Assembly: GCF_020085105.1 (NCBI RefSeq)
Contig: NC_058045.1
Location: 17,842,333 to 17,906,332 of the forward strand
Length of the DNA stretch: 64,000 bases
Direction of reading: 5' to 3'
From: Siniperca chuatsi
Lineage: Eukaryota; Chordata; Actinopteri; Centrarchiformes; Sinipercidae
The notes beneath the pieces are model-generated. The model did not search any database. It was not told where the DNA came from and worked only from the letters and a program-made list of their open reading frames with translations. This document shows positions 12,501 through 24,200 of the stretch, in pieces. The translations under genes were made by a program, and so were the position numbers. The stretch's first letter is position 1. Each line of letters starts with the position of its first letter.

Positions 12501-15500
12501 CAATGCTTATCTTTACAGGGTGATGATGCCAATGAAAAAAAAGGAACTGGTACTAAAACTAAATAAAATGTAGAGACGGAAATGGTTCTCATGGGTCAGT
12601 AGTTCTGCCACAACAGATTTGGTTAATCAAGGCACTAAAACAGCAACAAAGATGAGTTTCTAACAATGGTGAAGTTAATGTGGCTGGATGTAGAAGATCT
12701 CATAGTAGAAACATCAGTGTGAAAAATAGCCACGGTAGTGCCTAACCATGCGTCAGGATGCTGGTTTCTGCTTCTACTGTTGCTAGATCTGAATCTGCAA
12801 AACTATGTCTGCATCCAGGAGGGGAGAAAACTCCAACCCTGGTTGCTGACATGGGTCTGGATCCAGTGTGGGGTCTGGAGCCTGCTGACGAGAGGGGCCA
12901 GAGACAGGTGCGGCTGGAGGCATGGCGCCTGGCTGAGCCAGGTCGGCTGTAAGGACATGCAATGTCTGCTGTTTCCTCTACAAAGACAAAAGTGAGTGGC
13001 CCATTAAATACACAGCTGTAATTAACTGGTCCGCATCGAATGACTCAAAACAACATATACATACACACACCATCTTCAGTAGTTGCCTGAGAGGAGTCTC
13101 TGATGGAGTTTCGGAGAATGGCCCAGTCTTCTCCCATGGTGCTGCTGCAGCTCAGCCCATCCTCCTCCACCCTTAAATCGTCTAGGTGACGCAGCTGAGG
13201 GACCAACTCCCTCACTGCAGCCCGATAACTATAGTCTGCAATCTGGGTAGAAGGGACGAAGCATAGAAAAGAGAGAGGCAGAGTAGAGGACAGACATGTT
13301 TGAAGAGGAAATTAAAGGGGACAAAACAGGAGTATAACAAGATGGATGGGGGATGATATAAGTTAGCAACTGTGACTTAAAAGTATGCACAGAAGTGTAT
13401 ACTATGTTACAACTTAGTACTCATACTCAACACAAGCAAGTAAAATTGTCTGTTTCAGATATCATGACTGACATTTTCAATGGCATGCACTTCTTTGTGA
13501 GGGAAACTGTGTAGAGACTGATGCATTTTGGAACTAGAAGGGCACTCAGAGAGCACAGACCTCCGCCAACGGCAATAGTCCAGTCATCTATGATATGCAA
13601 ATCAGCAAGCACAACTACAAGCCTATGTATGTCTGAATGTATTTCCAAAACTATTAGAATTACAGTATGTCAAAATATGGTTGTGCCTAGCTGAAGCCTC
13701 ATCATCTCACATCACTGATTGCTTATTTCTTACATACCTGCTGCATTTGTTTCTACAATATAAAACATCTTACAGTTCACGCAGTAAATTACACTGGTTT
13801 TGATACTGGTATTGATATGAACCCCTATTCTGTCATTTCTTTCTGTTTCAGAAGTGAGATGCTGTACGTACTGTTTTATTTCACTTAAATGACTTTCATC
13901 AGTACACTCAATGAGCTGATCCATTGTTTTATGCAGATATAAGTATTTCAATTCTGTTTTAGTAGCCTTTTTTGTACTAAAAGTCATGTGTGACTTTTGT
14001 AGGATTGCCTTCTGTAGGAAAAACATCACTGATGTGTTGGCCATGCAGTGGTTTCAGTTTATGTGCCAGTGACAATGATATAAAAGACTAATTTAATGAA
14101 CAGACTACTCAGAGCTTTGCTTAACATAGACTAATCCACTTAACGATGCTCGATACTTCACTTCTAATCTAAATAATTTCTATTATAGCTACAGTATACT
14201 GTACTATAGCTATACTAAGTAATGCATAACTACATATTATGAGCTACATGATGCCCTACAGATGATAAAGAACCAGGATATGTTGTAAAGGAGATGTCAG
14301 TTAACTCTGACTCACATTTAAAAAACTAAGTATTGATTTATACAATCAACTAAATCAGTGATACACTAGCAATCCAAATGTAGGACGGTTCTAAATATAT
14401 GTAGATAATGCATATTAGCCAGCCTTCATCATATCTGTTTGCACTCTGTTTTGACCATTATGACGCTTTAATGAATCTGTGGAACTTAACTTCTTAACTT
14501 CTAAACAAGGAGGCAAAAGACATCAAGCTATGCAGGTTAATAACTAACGCTACTAAAGTCTACAATGGACACTGAGGTCTGGTCTTTTATCAGCACAGAG
14601 AGAGAGAGAGTGAGAGAGCGAGCAGAGACAGTCCAGTGAATCACTGAGCTACTGAACGATCGAATTAGAGCTTGGCCCTCCTGCCCTTCACCAAACCACA
14701 CAGATGCAATGAATGAAAAAGGGAGTGAAGGGCTGGCAGGGAGGAAACGAAAGAGAAAAAAGGAGGAGAATGAGGGCTGGGTGAGAGGAAGTGAGCGGAT
14801 GTGTGTGCTTGTGTGTGTGTAATGGAAAGAGAGCAAGAGGATTGATAGTTTGGCAAGAGAGCAAACCCAAGAACCCCTCAGTCACTACAAAGCGCAGGCC
14901 TAATGCATATTCAGCTCAGCATCTCCCCTCATTGCCCTAGTTTCCTAATTAATGCTCCGCTGGTGGGTGTAAATAAACACATTCACAGTGGCCCAAAAAA
15001 CACACAGCACACTGTGCCTCGAATCAGCAGCAGGTGGAAATACAGCTTCTACCCTGTATATAGGTCCATGGTGAGCTGCCTTATGCAACGGTCATGTACA
15101 TCCAAATAAAAAGAGATCAAATAACACTGCAATGTAATAATAAACCATGTCTGTGTCATGATCTCCAGAAACGAGTGTCAGTTATGTTTGATTATTTTGA
15201 TGCCTCCTGCTCTGCCAGTGTCCTATCTGGTGTGTTGAAAACCCAGATACAGAGCGATGAGATCACACATATACTTTCACGTCTCAGCACACGCTAATTA
15301 CATTTCGGTCATTATCTGACAGAGCAGCCTGCTAGCACAGGAGGGACAACTAACTGAATGATACCTACATCCGAACCACAAGTTGCATTTGCAAGTAGGC
15401 TCTTACAACATCAACTGAATAGCAGTTTCTTTTCAGGAACTCTGCCAAGTTCCTTGCTCAAGCTTTTATTCAGTTCTGACCATTCTCTATTTTTTTTTTA

Positions 15501-18500
15501 GATCTTTTGCCAGATTGCTGTGACTCTGACCCTTGCACCACTTGGTATTGGCTACTCCAGGTGGCGATGATCCAGGATTTTAAGTGTATTGTGCTGTTGT
15601 GCTTGCAGTATGTTAATCTGGATGGGAACATCAGCTAAATGTCTATTAGACACACGCAAAGAAAACATGTTAACACACAAACACACCTCCATAAAAAGTT
15701 CTCATTGCATTATCACCAATGCATTATCATGCTTAGATGGTGACACAACTCCCGATCAGCAATATCTGTTGGTCTTAAGTACAGTACAGACAGATACATG
15801 ACTTTTGTAGCTAATTTGTGGTTGTCCCTGATGTCTCCAATTCCACAATACACCCGATGGAACAATGCTTCTTTGTCAAATATCTGCGTCTGCTGAATCA
15901 CAAAGGACAAACAAGGACCCTGACAAGGACAGGAAGATAGGTGTGGTGAAGGAAAAGCCAGCATTTGGAGTTAGACCTGATCTATGTTACCTTATTCATG
16001 TGCCATCTCTTTTCACAGGTGGTGACAAATGTATGTTATTTAGTTTTATGGTATAAACAACATAAGCAGAACATTACCCTACCTGGATGGCAGTGGGGTT
16101 TGGGCACACACACACAGGGTTTCCCTCCAGGGTGAGTATCTGGAGTTTGCCACACAACCCCAGATACTGAACCTGAACTAGGTCATCCACATCATTCCCT
16201 TCCAGATCTAACAGCTGCAGGTTCTCTAGCATGCCAACCTGACTCAGGTCTGACACATTGTTATAGGCCACATACAACTCCTGAAACAGAGAGAGGATGT
16301 ACATACAGCGTAGTTGAGATTGGTAGAGATCAAACTCAGATGGAGTCAATAATAAAGAAATACTGTGGATACAGAAAGAGAACATGTTAGACACACAAGG
16401 GAGAGTCAGAAAGACAGATATGGTATCTTCCCATCTCACAGAGACTGGAATCTTAAGAACTCTGATCACTGAACATCTATTATATCATTACTTAGGAATT
16501 TTCAATATTTGCTATTTATATGGAAATGGCCTGCAGTACTGTTAGACTCGTGTGAAAGGTTGTCACCAGTGCAACACAACAAATGGAAATCATGTTAAAG
16601 TTAGCAAACAAATTTGAAAAGCCAATTTGAGAAATCTGTCCAAGAATGCCTTGATTTATTTTTTCTTTTGATCTTTATACACATTTTAGATGTTGAAAGT
16701 AAAGTTAGGAAAGCATAGCACTTTGGGATTTTTAGCCCAAAACAGTTAGCTGAGTTGTAGAATTATCTCTCCACAGAGCCATTTGTAACCTATAAACTCT
16801 ACCTTGAGGGAGGAGAAAGTAGAAATGCCATCTAGGTCTCGTAGGGAGCAGCGAGACATCCACAGCACCTGCAGGTGGGAAAGGGTGGTTCCCAGGTCTC
16901 TAAGGAGACAAAATAGCACAAACTTCATTTAGAGGCAGGGAAGGGAGGTCCAAAATGCCATGAATCATGGGAAAGACTTTTCAGTCCCTTGGCCACTGAA
17001 GCTAGAAGCTCTTCCCCAATATGCAGGCCTCACACTTGTCTCTACAGCACACCCCTGCTCTGACCCTTCCAGCAGAGTCTCCACTACAGCTCCCACAGCC
17101 CAGAGCAGGAAATGCTATCAGAGACAGTGCACGTCCAGCTGACTCTGCTCTGCTACTCTCAGGGTGGAGCAGACAGCTCCCTATCTTTGTGTTTGTACTC
17201 TCTCATCGCTCAGCAGTCTCTCGGGTAACAATCATCCACCTGTCCTGTTATAAGGACAATTTGCAATGTGTGTTTGTGTCTCATCCTGGAGGTTTATTGC
17301 TTTCCTTCTATCCAATTTTGATGACACAGCTGTGGCTGCAATCAAACTGGTAGGACAATCCAGGAGACTCTGTGCATATTTCCTGTCTTTTTTCCTGGAC
17401 TGTCCAAATGGACAAATCTGAAAGCTGATACGCCACAAACCCCTCTGTGTCTTATTGTGAGACAGGTGGGTGAACCTGTTCTCCACACGTATCTATCTCT
17501 AAGACTGTACTGAACACCACATCTGTTTGTGTTTGGATTACAAGCAGCAGCATGCATCTTCCATACAGAAACACTGTATGACAAGTCCCTGTTGGTAAAC
17601 CTGGGCAGAAGCAGAGTAGAGCCCTACACCTGCACTGCAACCACACTAAACTTTTATTTCCATCATGTACACATTCCTGTGACTTCTGACCTGCAATTCT
17701 GCTTCAAAGCACTGTCTTTTTATGGCTTCCAAGGCCTCTCACTAAAGAGTGTCTTCTAGCACACATGTGACCAGTGTGAAGCATGACAGTAATCCCCATG
17801 GGTCTATCACTGCTCTGGGTCAAATTACAGTTCTCTTTATGGAAAGACCTGGACCTGCTTGCTTTACTTTATGAAATGGGTCATACAGTGACAAGAAGCA
17901 TACATCAGTAGCAAAAAATCAGTTTTGTTTAACGCCATATTTCATTGTTGCTTTGGGGATTTGCAGCTTCTTGAGATTCTGTAGTAGTCCATGAGGTAAA
18001 GTCAACATAATATGAGTGTGATTGAGTGTGTTCTCTTACAATCAGGTTGCTTTTCAAGAATACAAACCAGGAGGAGAAGAAGATGGTATTCGTGTTGTGT
18101 AACTTTAAGCTTACCTTACTGACAAAATCATGCTGTTGTTCATTTTGAGCTGGACCAGTTTGGGCAAGTAGGCACCTATAAGATGATCAGATAAACAAAG
18201 CCATTTCTCTTACTTTCATGTAACACTAGGATGTCTATTTATTGGATTTTAAACTAGCCTCCACATTCAGTTCCAAACTCATCAGGTGTTCAACCTCAAT
18301 TAGCTAAAAGAAAGAGCACATACAGTGGCAAGCTAGGCATGACTCACACATGTACTGACAATGCTCTGTCATGCCTGCACTCGTTGTGCAATCTTCACAT
18401 TTTCTGAGGACAAAGGTGAGCATAATGAAGATGTTCCACCACCATTTATCAGCTCAGTCATCTTGCAATGAGGTTGGCACACCTGATAGGAAATCTAGTA

Positions 18501-19649
18501 CGGATATGTTGTGTGCGTCATAGCAATGTCTTCTTCTTTTTTTTTCTCTTATCCAGTTCTGATTTGTGATTGTCTGTGTGATCATTATACGCATCTGCTA
18601 TGAATCATCAGTGTACACAGTGTTAAAAGCTTTGTCAGTTTTTCAGTTTTTAAAATCTGAATTTGAATGAAATAGGAGTTATTGAGTGTGGGGCCATGTT
18701 CGCATAAGGAACACTAGATATAAACAATAAAACCAATACCAACAACAAACAGTGAGCTCTAATGAGTACACATACAAACTTTGTACCTGTGCAATATGGA
18801 TTGAAATAGTAAGCCATGATTTACATTTGTAAATGCCTTTATGTACTGTGTATCTTACCAAAGTTACCCAGTGTGTTTTCCTGTGTGTCTACGCAGATGT
18901 CCAGCGAGGTCACGTGAGAGAGCTCCCGAGTTCCACACAACGATTCCTGTGAGGGACGGAAATAAACAGTACACCAGCTGACCTGTACTGGCATACTGAA
19001 CTGGATTTTGTCTTTACATAGTTCCATCATTTAATATTTACCTTAGACATACACCTATGACTTTGATGGTACAATTTATCTGAAGCCTTGTAATGTGAAA
19101 TAATTCTGTCTGCCCACCTCACCTCGAAACAGCAATCTGCAAAGCGTGTGCTGCCTTTTCTCTAGTTACTGTTCATAGAGTAGTTCATCAGGAACAGGAG
19201 AGGGCAATAACAGAATTATTTTGTCATAGTACACACAAATACTACAGGCAGGGTGCATACAGTAGATGTTAAATCTCCATGTTGTCAAGTGCAATGTTAC
19301 CCCTCAACCCCAGTCTCCACAGACAACTTGGAATTAAGCTACATAAATGCCTCTACCACTGCTGTAAAGTACATTAAAGTGAAAATAACAGATATATCAG
19401 ATAATAGAGGTTTACTTAAGGCTAGCCTATTATGCACATAGTGCCAGTGGGATGAAGACTGACTGTATCCATAGGCAAATTTACCAGCTTCTCTAGAGCG
19501 AGGTAAAGCTCCACTGCTGTTTCTGAGTCATCACAGGGTTTCCTGGCCGGACTTGGATTGATGTGGCCTGATCCACTCAGTTCAGTCACTAGGACCCGTG
19601 CTGTACCAGGCCGACCCTCCTGGGGCACAGACCCATGGCAGCAACTCAT
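9572..19649 (-). CDS. lrrc56: Leucine-rich repeat-containing protein 56
   Basis: Twelve coding exons in transcript order: 19485-19649, 18859-18946, 18115-18175, 16803-16899, 16083-16280, 13071-13242, 12747-12977, 12333-12400, 11642-11784, 11097-11299, 10048-10393, 9572-9749. Phases agree and the total is 649 residues plus stop; human LRRC56 is about 542. Exons 2-5 encode the leucine-rich repeats (LDICVDTQENTLGNFG, LSHLQVLWMSRCSLRDLDG, LYVAYNNVSDLSQVGMLENL, LLDLEGNDVDDL, LTLEGNPVC), collinear with the human protein. Further matches are YRAAVRELVPQL, SILTHGAGKILFCGNP and FAELRAWREQ. An acidic run lies in exon 10. LRRC56 is a cytoplasmic factor needed for dynein-arm delivery to motile cilia; human mutations cause ciliary dyskinesia. 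It lies head-to-head with hras, as in mammals. The ends of the last two exons are the least certain; the exon 11 donor was chosen because it keeps the phase. Confidence 0.92.
10571..11061. mobile_element. Short retroelement insertion (probable Penelope-like) in lrrc56 intron 10
   Basis: A 14-base direct repeat, CCAACAGCAAGTAT, sits on both sides (10557-10570 and 11062-11075), the mark of a target-site duplication. Inside lies a perfect 30-base inverted repeat: 10570-10599 against 10998-11027 (core GACTACGACTGAAACCTTTT). The minus frame near the left end reads SRWEPKRLDSENSV, which I associate with terminal repeat regions of fish Penelope-like elements. No reverse transcriptase or GIY-YIG domain is present, so this is a 491-bp non-coding remnant. 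The element class rests on memory; the insertion itself is shown by the duplication. Confidence 0.6.
13500..13630. repeat. Possible dispersed fish repeat fragment in lrrc56 intron 5
   Basis: The stretch AGGGCACTCAGAGAGCACAG followed by ACCTCCGCCAACGG resembles a fragment seen repeatedly in fish genomes, from memory only. No ends or duplication were found. Confidence 0.25.
14580..14630. repeat. GA-rich simple repeat
   Basis: An interrupted (GA)n tract lies in lrrc56 intron 5, with GAGAGAGAGAG then GTGAGAGAGCGAG. Confidence 0.7.
14885..15020. promoter_or_regulatory. Candidate conserved noncoding element in lrrc56 intron 5
   Basis: Complex, balanced sequence with homeodomain-like cores (CCTAATTAATGCTCC, CTAATGCATATTCAGC) and no coding frame stands out from the AT-rich intron. 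The call rests on texture only, and conservation was not tested. Confidence 0.25.
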
Positions 19650-19928
19650 CTCTCACGGCTACCTGAAATGAACAATATAAAAGTGTCTTACAACATGGCT
19701 GAATGGCTTTCTGACAAAGAGGAAATACTTAGTAGTAATCTATCTATATCTAGTTTATCTAAATAGCGTTAAATTAGCTAACAAACTAACGTTAGCGTTA
19801 ACTGCTATGGTTAAATTTTGACATAATGCGGGAGGCAAATTAATTAATATTCCACTTGAAGCTAATTCCAACGGCATGTACTTCCAACGGAACATCATGT
19901 AGTAGTTTTACTAGGAATATATATTTAC

Positions 19929-20045
19929 CTGTTGCATGAAACTGCATACTAAAAAGATGGTCTAAACATTTTATAGACTGAGAGCACTTTGCTTACAAGC
20001 AAAAGTTTGCTTGACAACCACAGACGACTTCCTGGATACGGCACT
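19929..20045 (-). promoter_or_regulatory. lrrc56: Candidate noncoding first exon of lrrc56
   Basis: On the minus strand a donor CAACAG|GTAAAT ends an exon at 19929. An acceptor TTTCAG|GT at 19662/19663 sits 13 bases before the lrrc56 ATG, so the 5'UTR is probably spliced. The upstream limit is a guess; AGGAAGT (ETS-like) lies near 20030. Confidence 0.45.
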
Positions 20046-20190
20046 GAGAGACCCGTGGCACCCTGGGATATGAAGTACACGTGTAACAGCGCTTCAGGAC
20101 AACTCTCGAGGTGGACACTTAGCTAATAGTTATCCTATATTGCTACGATTATAAAGATTTATTTGTAAACCTCTGTTTCTACTACCATGA
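20040..20190. promoter_or_regulatory. Candidate divergent promoter at the lrrc56 5' end
   Basis: Between the presumed lrrc56 first exon (minus) and a plus-strand ATG-bearing block at 20187 lies a short GC-richer patch with CpGs (CGTGTAACAGCGC, CTCTCGAGG). In mammals LRRC56 and HRAS are transcribed divergently from adjacent promoters, which makes a shared promoter plausible here. Confidence 0.35.
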
Positions 20191-20261
20191 CTGTAACCCG
20201 TCTACTCTCGCTAGTCTGGTGTTGCCTTCAAATGCACGTTGTAAGCTTTGTCTTTGGAAAT
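20187..20261 (+). CDS. Possible first exon with signal-peptide-like sequence
   Basis: An ATG opens 25 codons (MTVTRLLSLVWCC, LQMHVVSFVFGN) and is followed at once by a good donor, GTGAGT. A basic residue and a hydrophobic run make it resemble a signal peptide. No continuing exon was found that keeps the phase, so it may instead be part of a noncoding 5' exon of hras or another divergent transcript. I do not recognise the protein. Confidence 0.2.
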
Positions 20262-20863
20262 GTGAGTTTTCAAATTCATGTGGTCGCAATCATAATCATT
20301 TTAAAAAATGTATGTATAAGCCATACTAAGTGATAACTAGATACGGTAACTGTTCCACAAGCCCTAGCTATTATGGAGGACACTGAGACCATGTCCTTAA
20401 TAATATATCTGGGAATGGGGGGGATAACATGGTGGGATTTTTATGCTGAAAAATAGATTACAGGGGATTTAATATTTTCCACCGGACATACTTGTCAGTG
20501 AAGAGAGGACTTTTTAAAACAACAATTAGGCCATAATGAGATCAAATTCAGAGGAAATATAAATTTAATTTCAAGTTAAATTCGAAGTTAAATGAATACA
20601 TAAAATATGAAATGTGATTGTTTTTTAAATGCTCAGAAAATTTGGTTGGTGGTTCGTTTTCTCAGGTGGGTGGGGTTGTGCTGGGGGAATTTGGACTCAT
20701 CATGACCTCAGTATTTTAAAAATCCTGGCTACTGCTGGTTCTATATCTTAATAATAATAAAACAAACCTTCATCACTACATTCAAATGTTTGCAGGGATT
20801 CCTTGTCTGTCACGTTTAAGTGACACTTTTTAAACTTTGATTAAGTCTAAAATACTGCGCAGA

Positions 20864-21069
20864 TCAGCTGGCCTTCACGGTGCAGTTTCCATATTTCCGA
20901 CAGCAAATGAATGCAGCAGTAACATTAATGGTAACCGGGGCGGTTCTATGTTTGATGGAGCTGGGCGTGGGCTCTACACTCATCCCCTCAGCTCTCTGTG
21001 GAAGCACATTGTTCAGCGCGGGCTCATTTTACCCAGAACCAATGAATACCTTGGTGCATTTTAGCTACT
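20864..21069 (+). other. Unrecognised membrane-protein-like open block
   Basis: The frame LAFTVQFPYFRQQMNAA, VTLMVTGAVLCLMELGVG, STLIPSALCGSTLF, EPMNTLVHFSY then stop has one clear hydrophobic stretch that could span a membrane. It is preceded by an acceptor-like ATACTGCGCAG. It could be a last exon, but the phase does not match the donor at 20262, and I recognise no family. A second frame is also open here, so chance or a pseudogene remnant is possible. Confidence 0.2.
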
Positions 21070-21109
21070 GAAAACTGAACACTTTATCGGAGAGAATAGG
21101 GCGCAGATA

Positions 21110-21253
21110 TCTGAAGACGGTGGGAACCAGACCAAGAACATTTTGTTTCCTTCTCATTAACGTTACAGCTGAGAGGCGACAGAGTTGAAAGATTTTTTTT
21201 CTTCTCCGGTAGACGAAACGTCGCGTTTGTCGCTAATTAGACCTCTGCTTGTT
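21110..21253 (+). promoter_or_regulatory. hras: Candidate noncoding first exon and promoter of hras
   Basis: A CpG-containing stretch (GAAACGTCGCGTTTGTCGC) ends at a near-perfect donor, TTGTT|GTAAGTA, at 21253/21254. A GC-box-like GGGCGTGGG lies near 20964. Mammalian HRAS has a noncoding first exon, and the first coding exon here begins at an acceptor, so an upstream exon must exist. This is the best site I see, but the choice is inferred. Confidence 0.35.
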
Positions 21254-24200
21254 GTAAGTATGCAGCGCACATTCCGGTGTCCGAAATAGGTCGGCGGCAG
21301 TGACTGTTTTTTTCTAATCATACCGCTGCTTTCAGTGTTTTGGGCACCGCTGGAGATTGGAAACATGTTAGCTAGCTATCATAACATTTTAATTCACGCC
21401 CGGCGTGCTTTATCTATTGAGCTCAACAACCCATGCTTCCTTTTTAGTCCTGGCTGCATGTATGTGGAATTACATAGGTTTGGGATTTTGCCTACACTTC
21501 AGTTTTAAAAGAATTATCTATTTTGATAAACCGTCTCCCTTGAGTTCGGGTGTTTTAACTTGGTTATGGAGGAATAATATTACGCTGCCGTGGATTTCCC
21601 CCCTCATCTCACTTTGAAAAAGAAACCGAAGGCATTTAAGTGAACATAGTCATGGTGGGGAATTCACTTTCTGTGGCCTGTATTTTTGGCTAATTTAAAG
21701 ACAGTCTTGAGTAACGTTATGAGGTTGCTGTTGCCAGTAGTGGCCACACGGACAAGTAGGGTGACGCCCCGTCACACTGAGTAAAAACTGAAGTGTATCA
21801 CTGCGGAAGTTAGATTCCATTACACGGCATTTAGAAAGCTGACCTGGAATTATTTCTACTCTGGAAGCTGTCTGCTAAAACTGTTTGGTAGGTTTAAAAG
21901 GGAAAATATGGCAACGGCAGCACTAATTTTTAATTGACAATCGTCATTCAAATTTTAGCCGTAGGGGCTGGTAGAGAAGAGGAGAAACAATTAACCCATC
22001 CCAAGATGACATAAATCTTCGTCAGAATTCATTGTATTCATCAAACAAAGTAGCATCGACCATTTAAGTTGGTGTCCTCAAAGAAAACAAAGCAAAAAGT
22101 GTTTCACTTCTGTGTTTATTGTTGGCTTTTGGCATATGATTGTAACTGACTGCTGTTCCTATGTCATCTTTTATCCACCACAACATCACTGCTGCTGCTG
22201 ACCAAAGCATCTGAGCATATGAGTAATGTTTAACAAGTCAACCATATAGTTTTTCCATGATCATATAGGCTGGAGTAAGTTGGACTACGTGGGTTCAATT
22301 AAGGTGGTCCAGTGTCTGTAGCCTTCAGAGTGAAAGCAATAATTCAGGCAGCTGGAAAACAGCTGGCAGCCAGTGATAGAGGTGTGATGTTAATCTCTTG
22401 TCCTTTTCTCTGAACAGCTGTAGCCTGGGTGGTGCCCAGCTGCATGCCAAAATAAGTGTGACTCTTCCGCATACCAAAATTTTACACATGACAACTTTTC
22501 ATACTGCTTTCATCTAATAGAGTTTTTTTGTTTTAGTTTAACATTTATTAAATGTGTCGGTGTAAGGCTCACAGATGCCTCAGGATATGCTCTTTTGAGT
22601 ACTAGTAAGCAGATGTTAAGGATGTTTTTTTATATTAAGCACTGTCAAACTCTTTAGGGTTCATAATTCAAAAAGAGGTTAGTTTGAATACATTTTTCTT
22701 TGGAGAACTGACTAAACATTGGGTGGGATCTTCTACAGGTTGACTGGCAGCTTAGTTTATGTGACCCACTATATGTTGTCAGTGCAGAGTGTTTTCACAT
22801 GCACTCACAAACTAAAACAACTGGACAAGATTCACTCATTCCTCTGATTGCCAAAAAAAAAAAAGAGACCACTGATGAGTTTCGGGGTGTTTGGTGTCTG
22901 ATGATAAGCCTCATGGCTCCTCTAACTGGAAGGCCTTTGTGTGGAGGTCAGCTGGCCTTTTCATCTCTGCTGCTGCCTTGACCGTCTCACCCTACCCGAC
23001 AAGCTGAAAGGATGACCCAGTGGGGAAAAGGTCACTTGTACTCCAGTGCCTTTTTAAGAGCATCTTGTTTAAGCATGAACACAAACACACAGATGCACAC
23101 AGAAACTCTTTATATAAATGTTTAAGGGAGAAAATGTTTGGAGGAGGAAATGTTTATTTAAGGATTTTGTCTTCACATTCCCTTTGAGCAAAATTATGGT
23201 TTCATTCATGTTTTGGCATTTTCTCTGGCTTCCTAGCCTAGAGGAGGAATTAAATGGATAGTCCTATTTTAAAGGATTATAGCGTAACAACTAGATTTAT
23301 CTCTGAATTGATAAACTTGATAACAATTGCTTAAAGTCCTCACTTGTGTGTTGTTGGCAGAATAGTGATTCCTCAGCTGCCGGTCAACACTTATGTTTGG
23401 ATGCCGTTTAGGAGGATGATGTCATTGAGAGCAGTGGGAGGGTGCGGTGGGCTATCGAGGCTCTAGGATGGGTCTTGAAGTCTCAGTATTCCACTGTGAT
23501 ACCTCCCTAGAGAGGGTCTCCTTACCATCATCGCTCCATTAAAAATCTATTATCTCTGCACTGGGCTTGTGGCTCTGCCAGTATGGATTCTTTAACCAAT
23601 TAAGCACTTTAATGGAGAGCAGAATGCATGTTGAGGAAGATGGCCATTCATGTGCTCTCCTTCTTGCACAATGTGTTTTGAAGTGAGGGAATTGTTTTCC
23701 AGGTTCCGAGGAATCATAGAAACAGTAAAGAGATGTTTATTGACTGCAGGTATCAAAGCCATAGAGCTGAATTAGCTGGGAACATGTTGAGCATTTTCAT
23801 TGATTTCTTTATAAATTTTTCAGTTTCCAGGTCGACCCCTCCCTCATGTGGTGTTCTATGCCCTTGGCATATAGTAAGAGTAGCCCTTGCCCTCAGCCAC
23901 TCTCCTCCCATCAGCCCTCTCGCTGCTCTGTACACGCACCCTCCGTAAGCTGTCATGTAAGATTATCCTCTTGGTCCAGGCGGGGCTCTAGGGTTTCAAA
24001 ACGAACTGTTAATTTCCCAGGCTCGAGGTAGTGAGCTAAAAATAACCCTAAACACAGACATACTGTATAGTGCTCCTTGATCAAAAAAGGGAACAGCCAT
24101 GCAAAGATTTTGGGGACTTTGGAATGGAATAGGTCACCAACTTATAGATGACACTGCGGCTATAGCCTGTCTCATGTGAACAGAGGTAGCATGAAGCTTA

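Noticed and set aside
17021-17353. A 110-codon plus-strand frame
   Set aside because: It lies in an lrrc56 intron, overlaps other open frames and has no splice or domain support.
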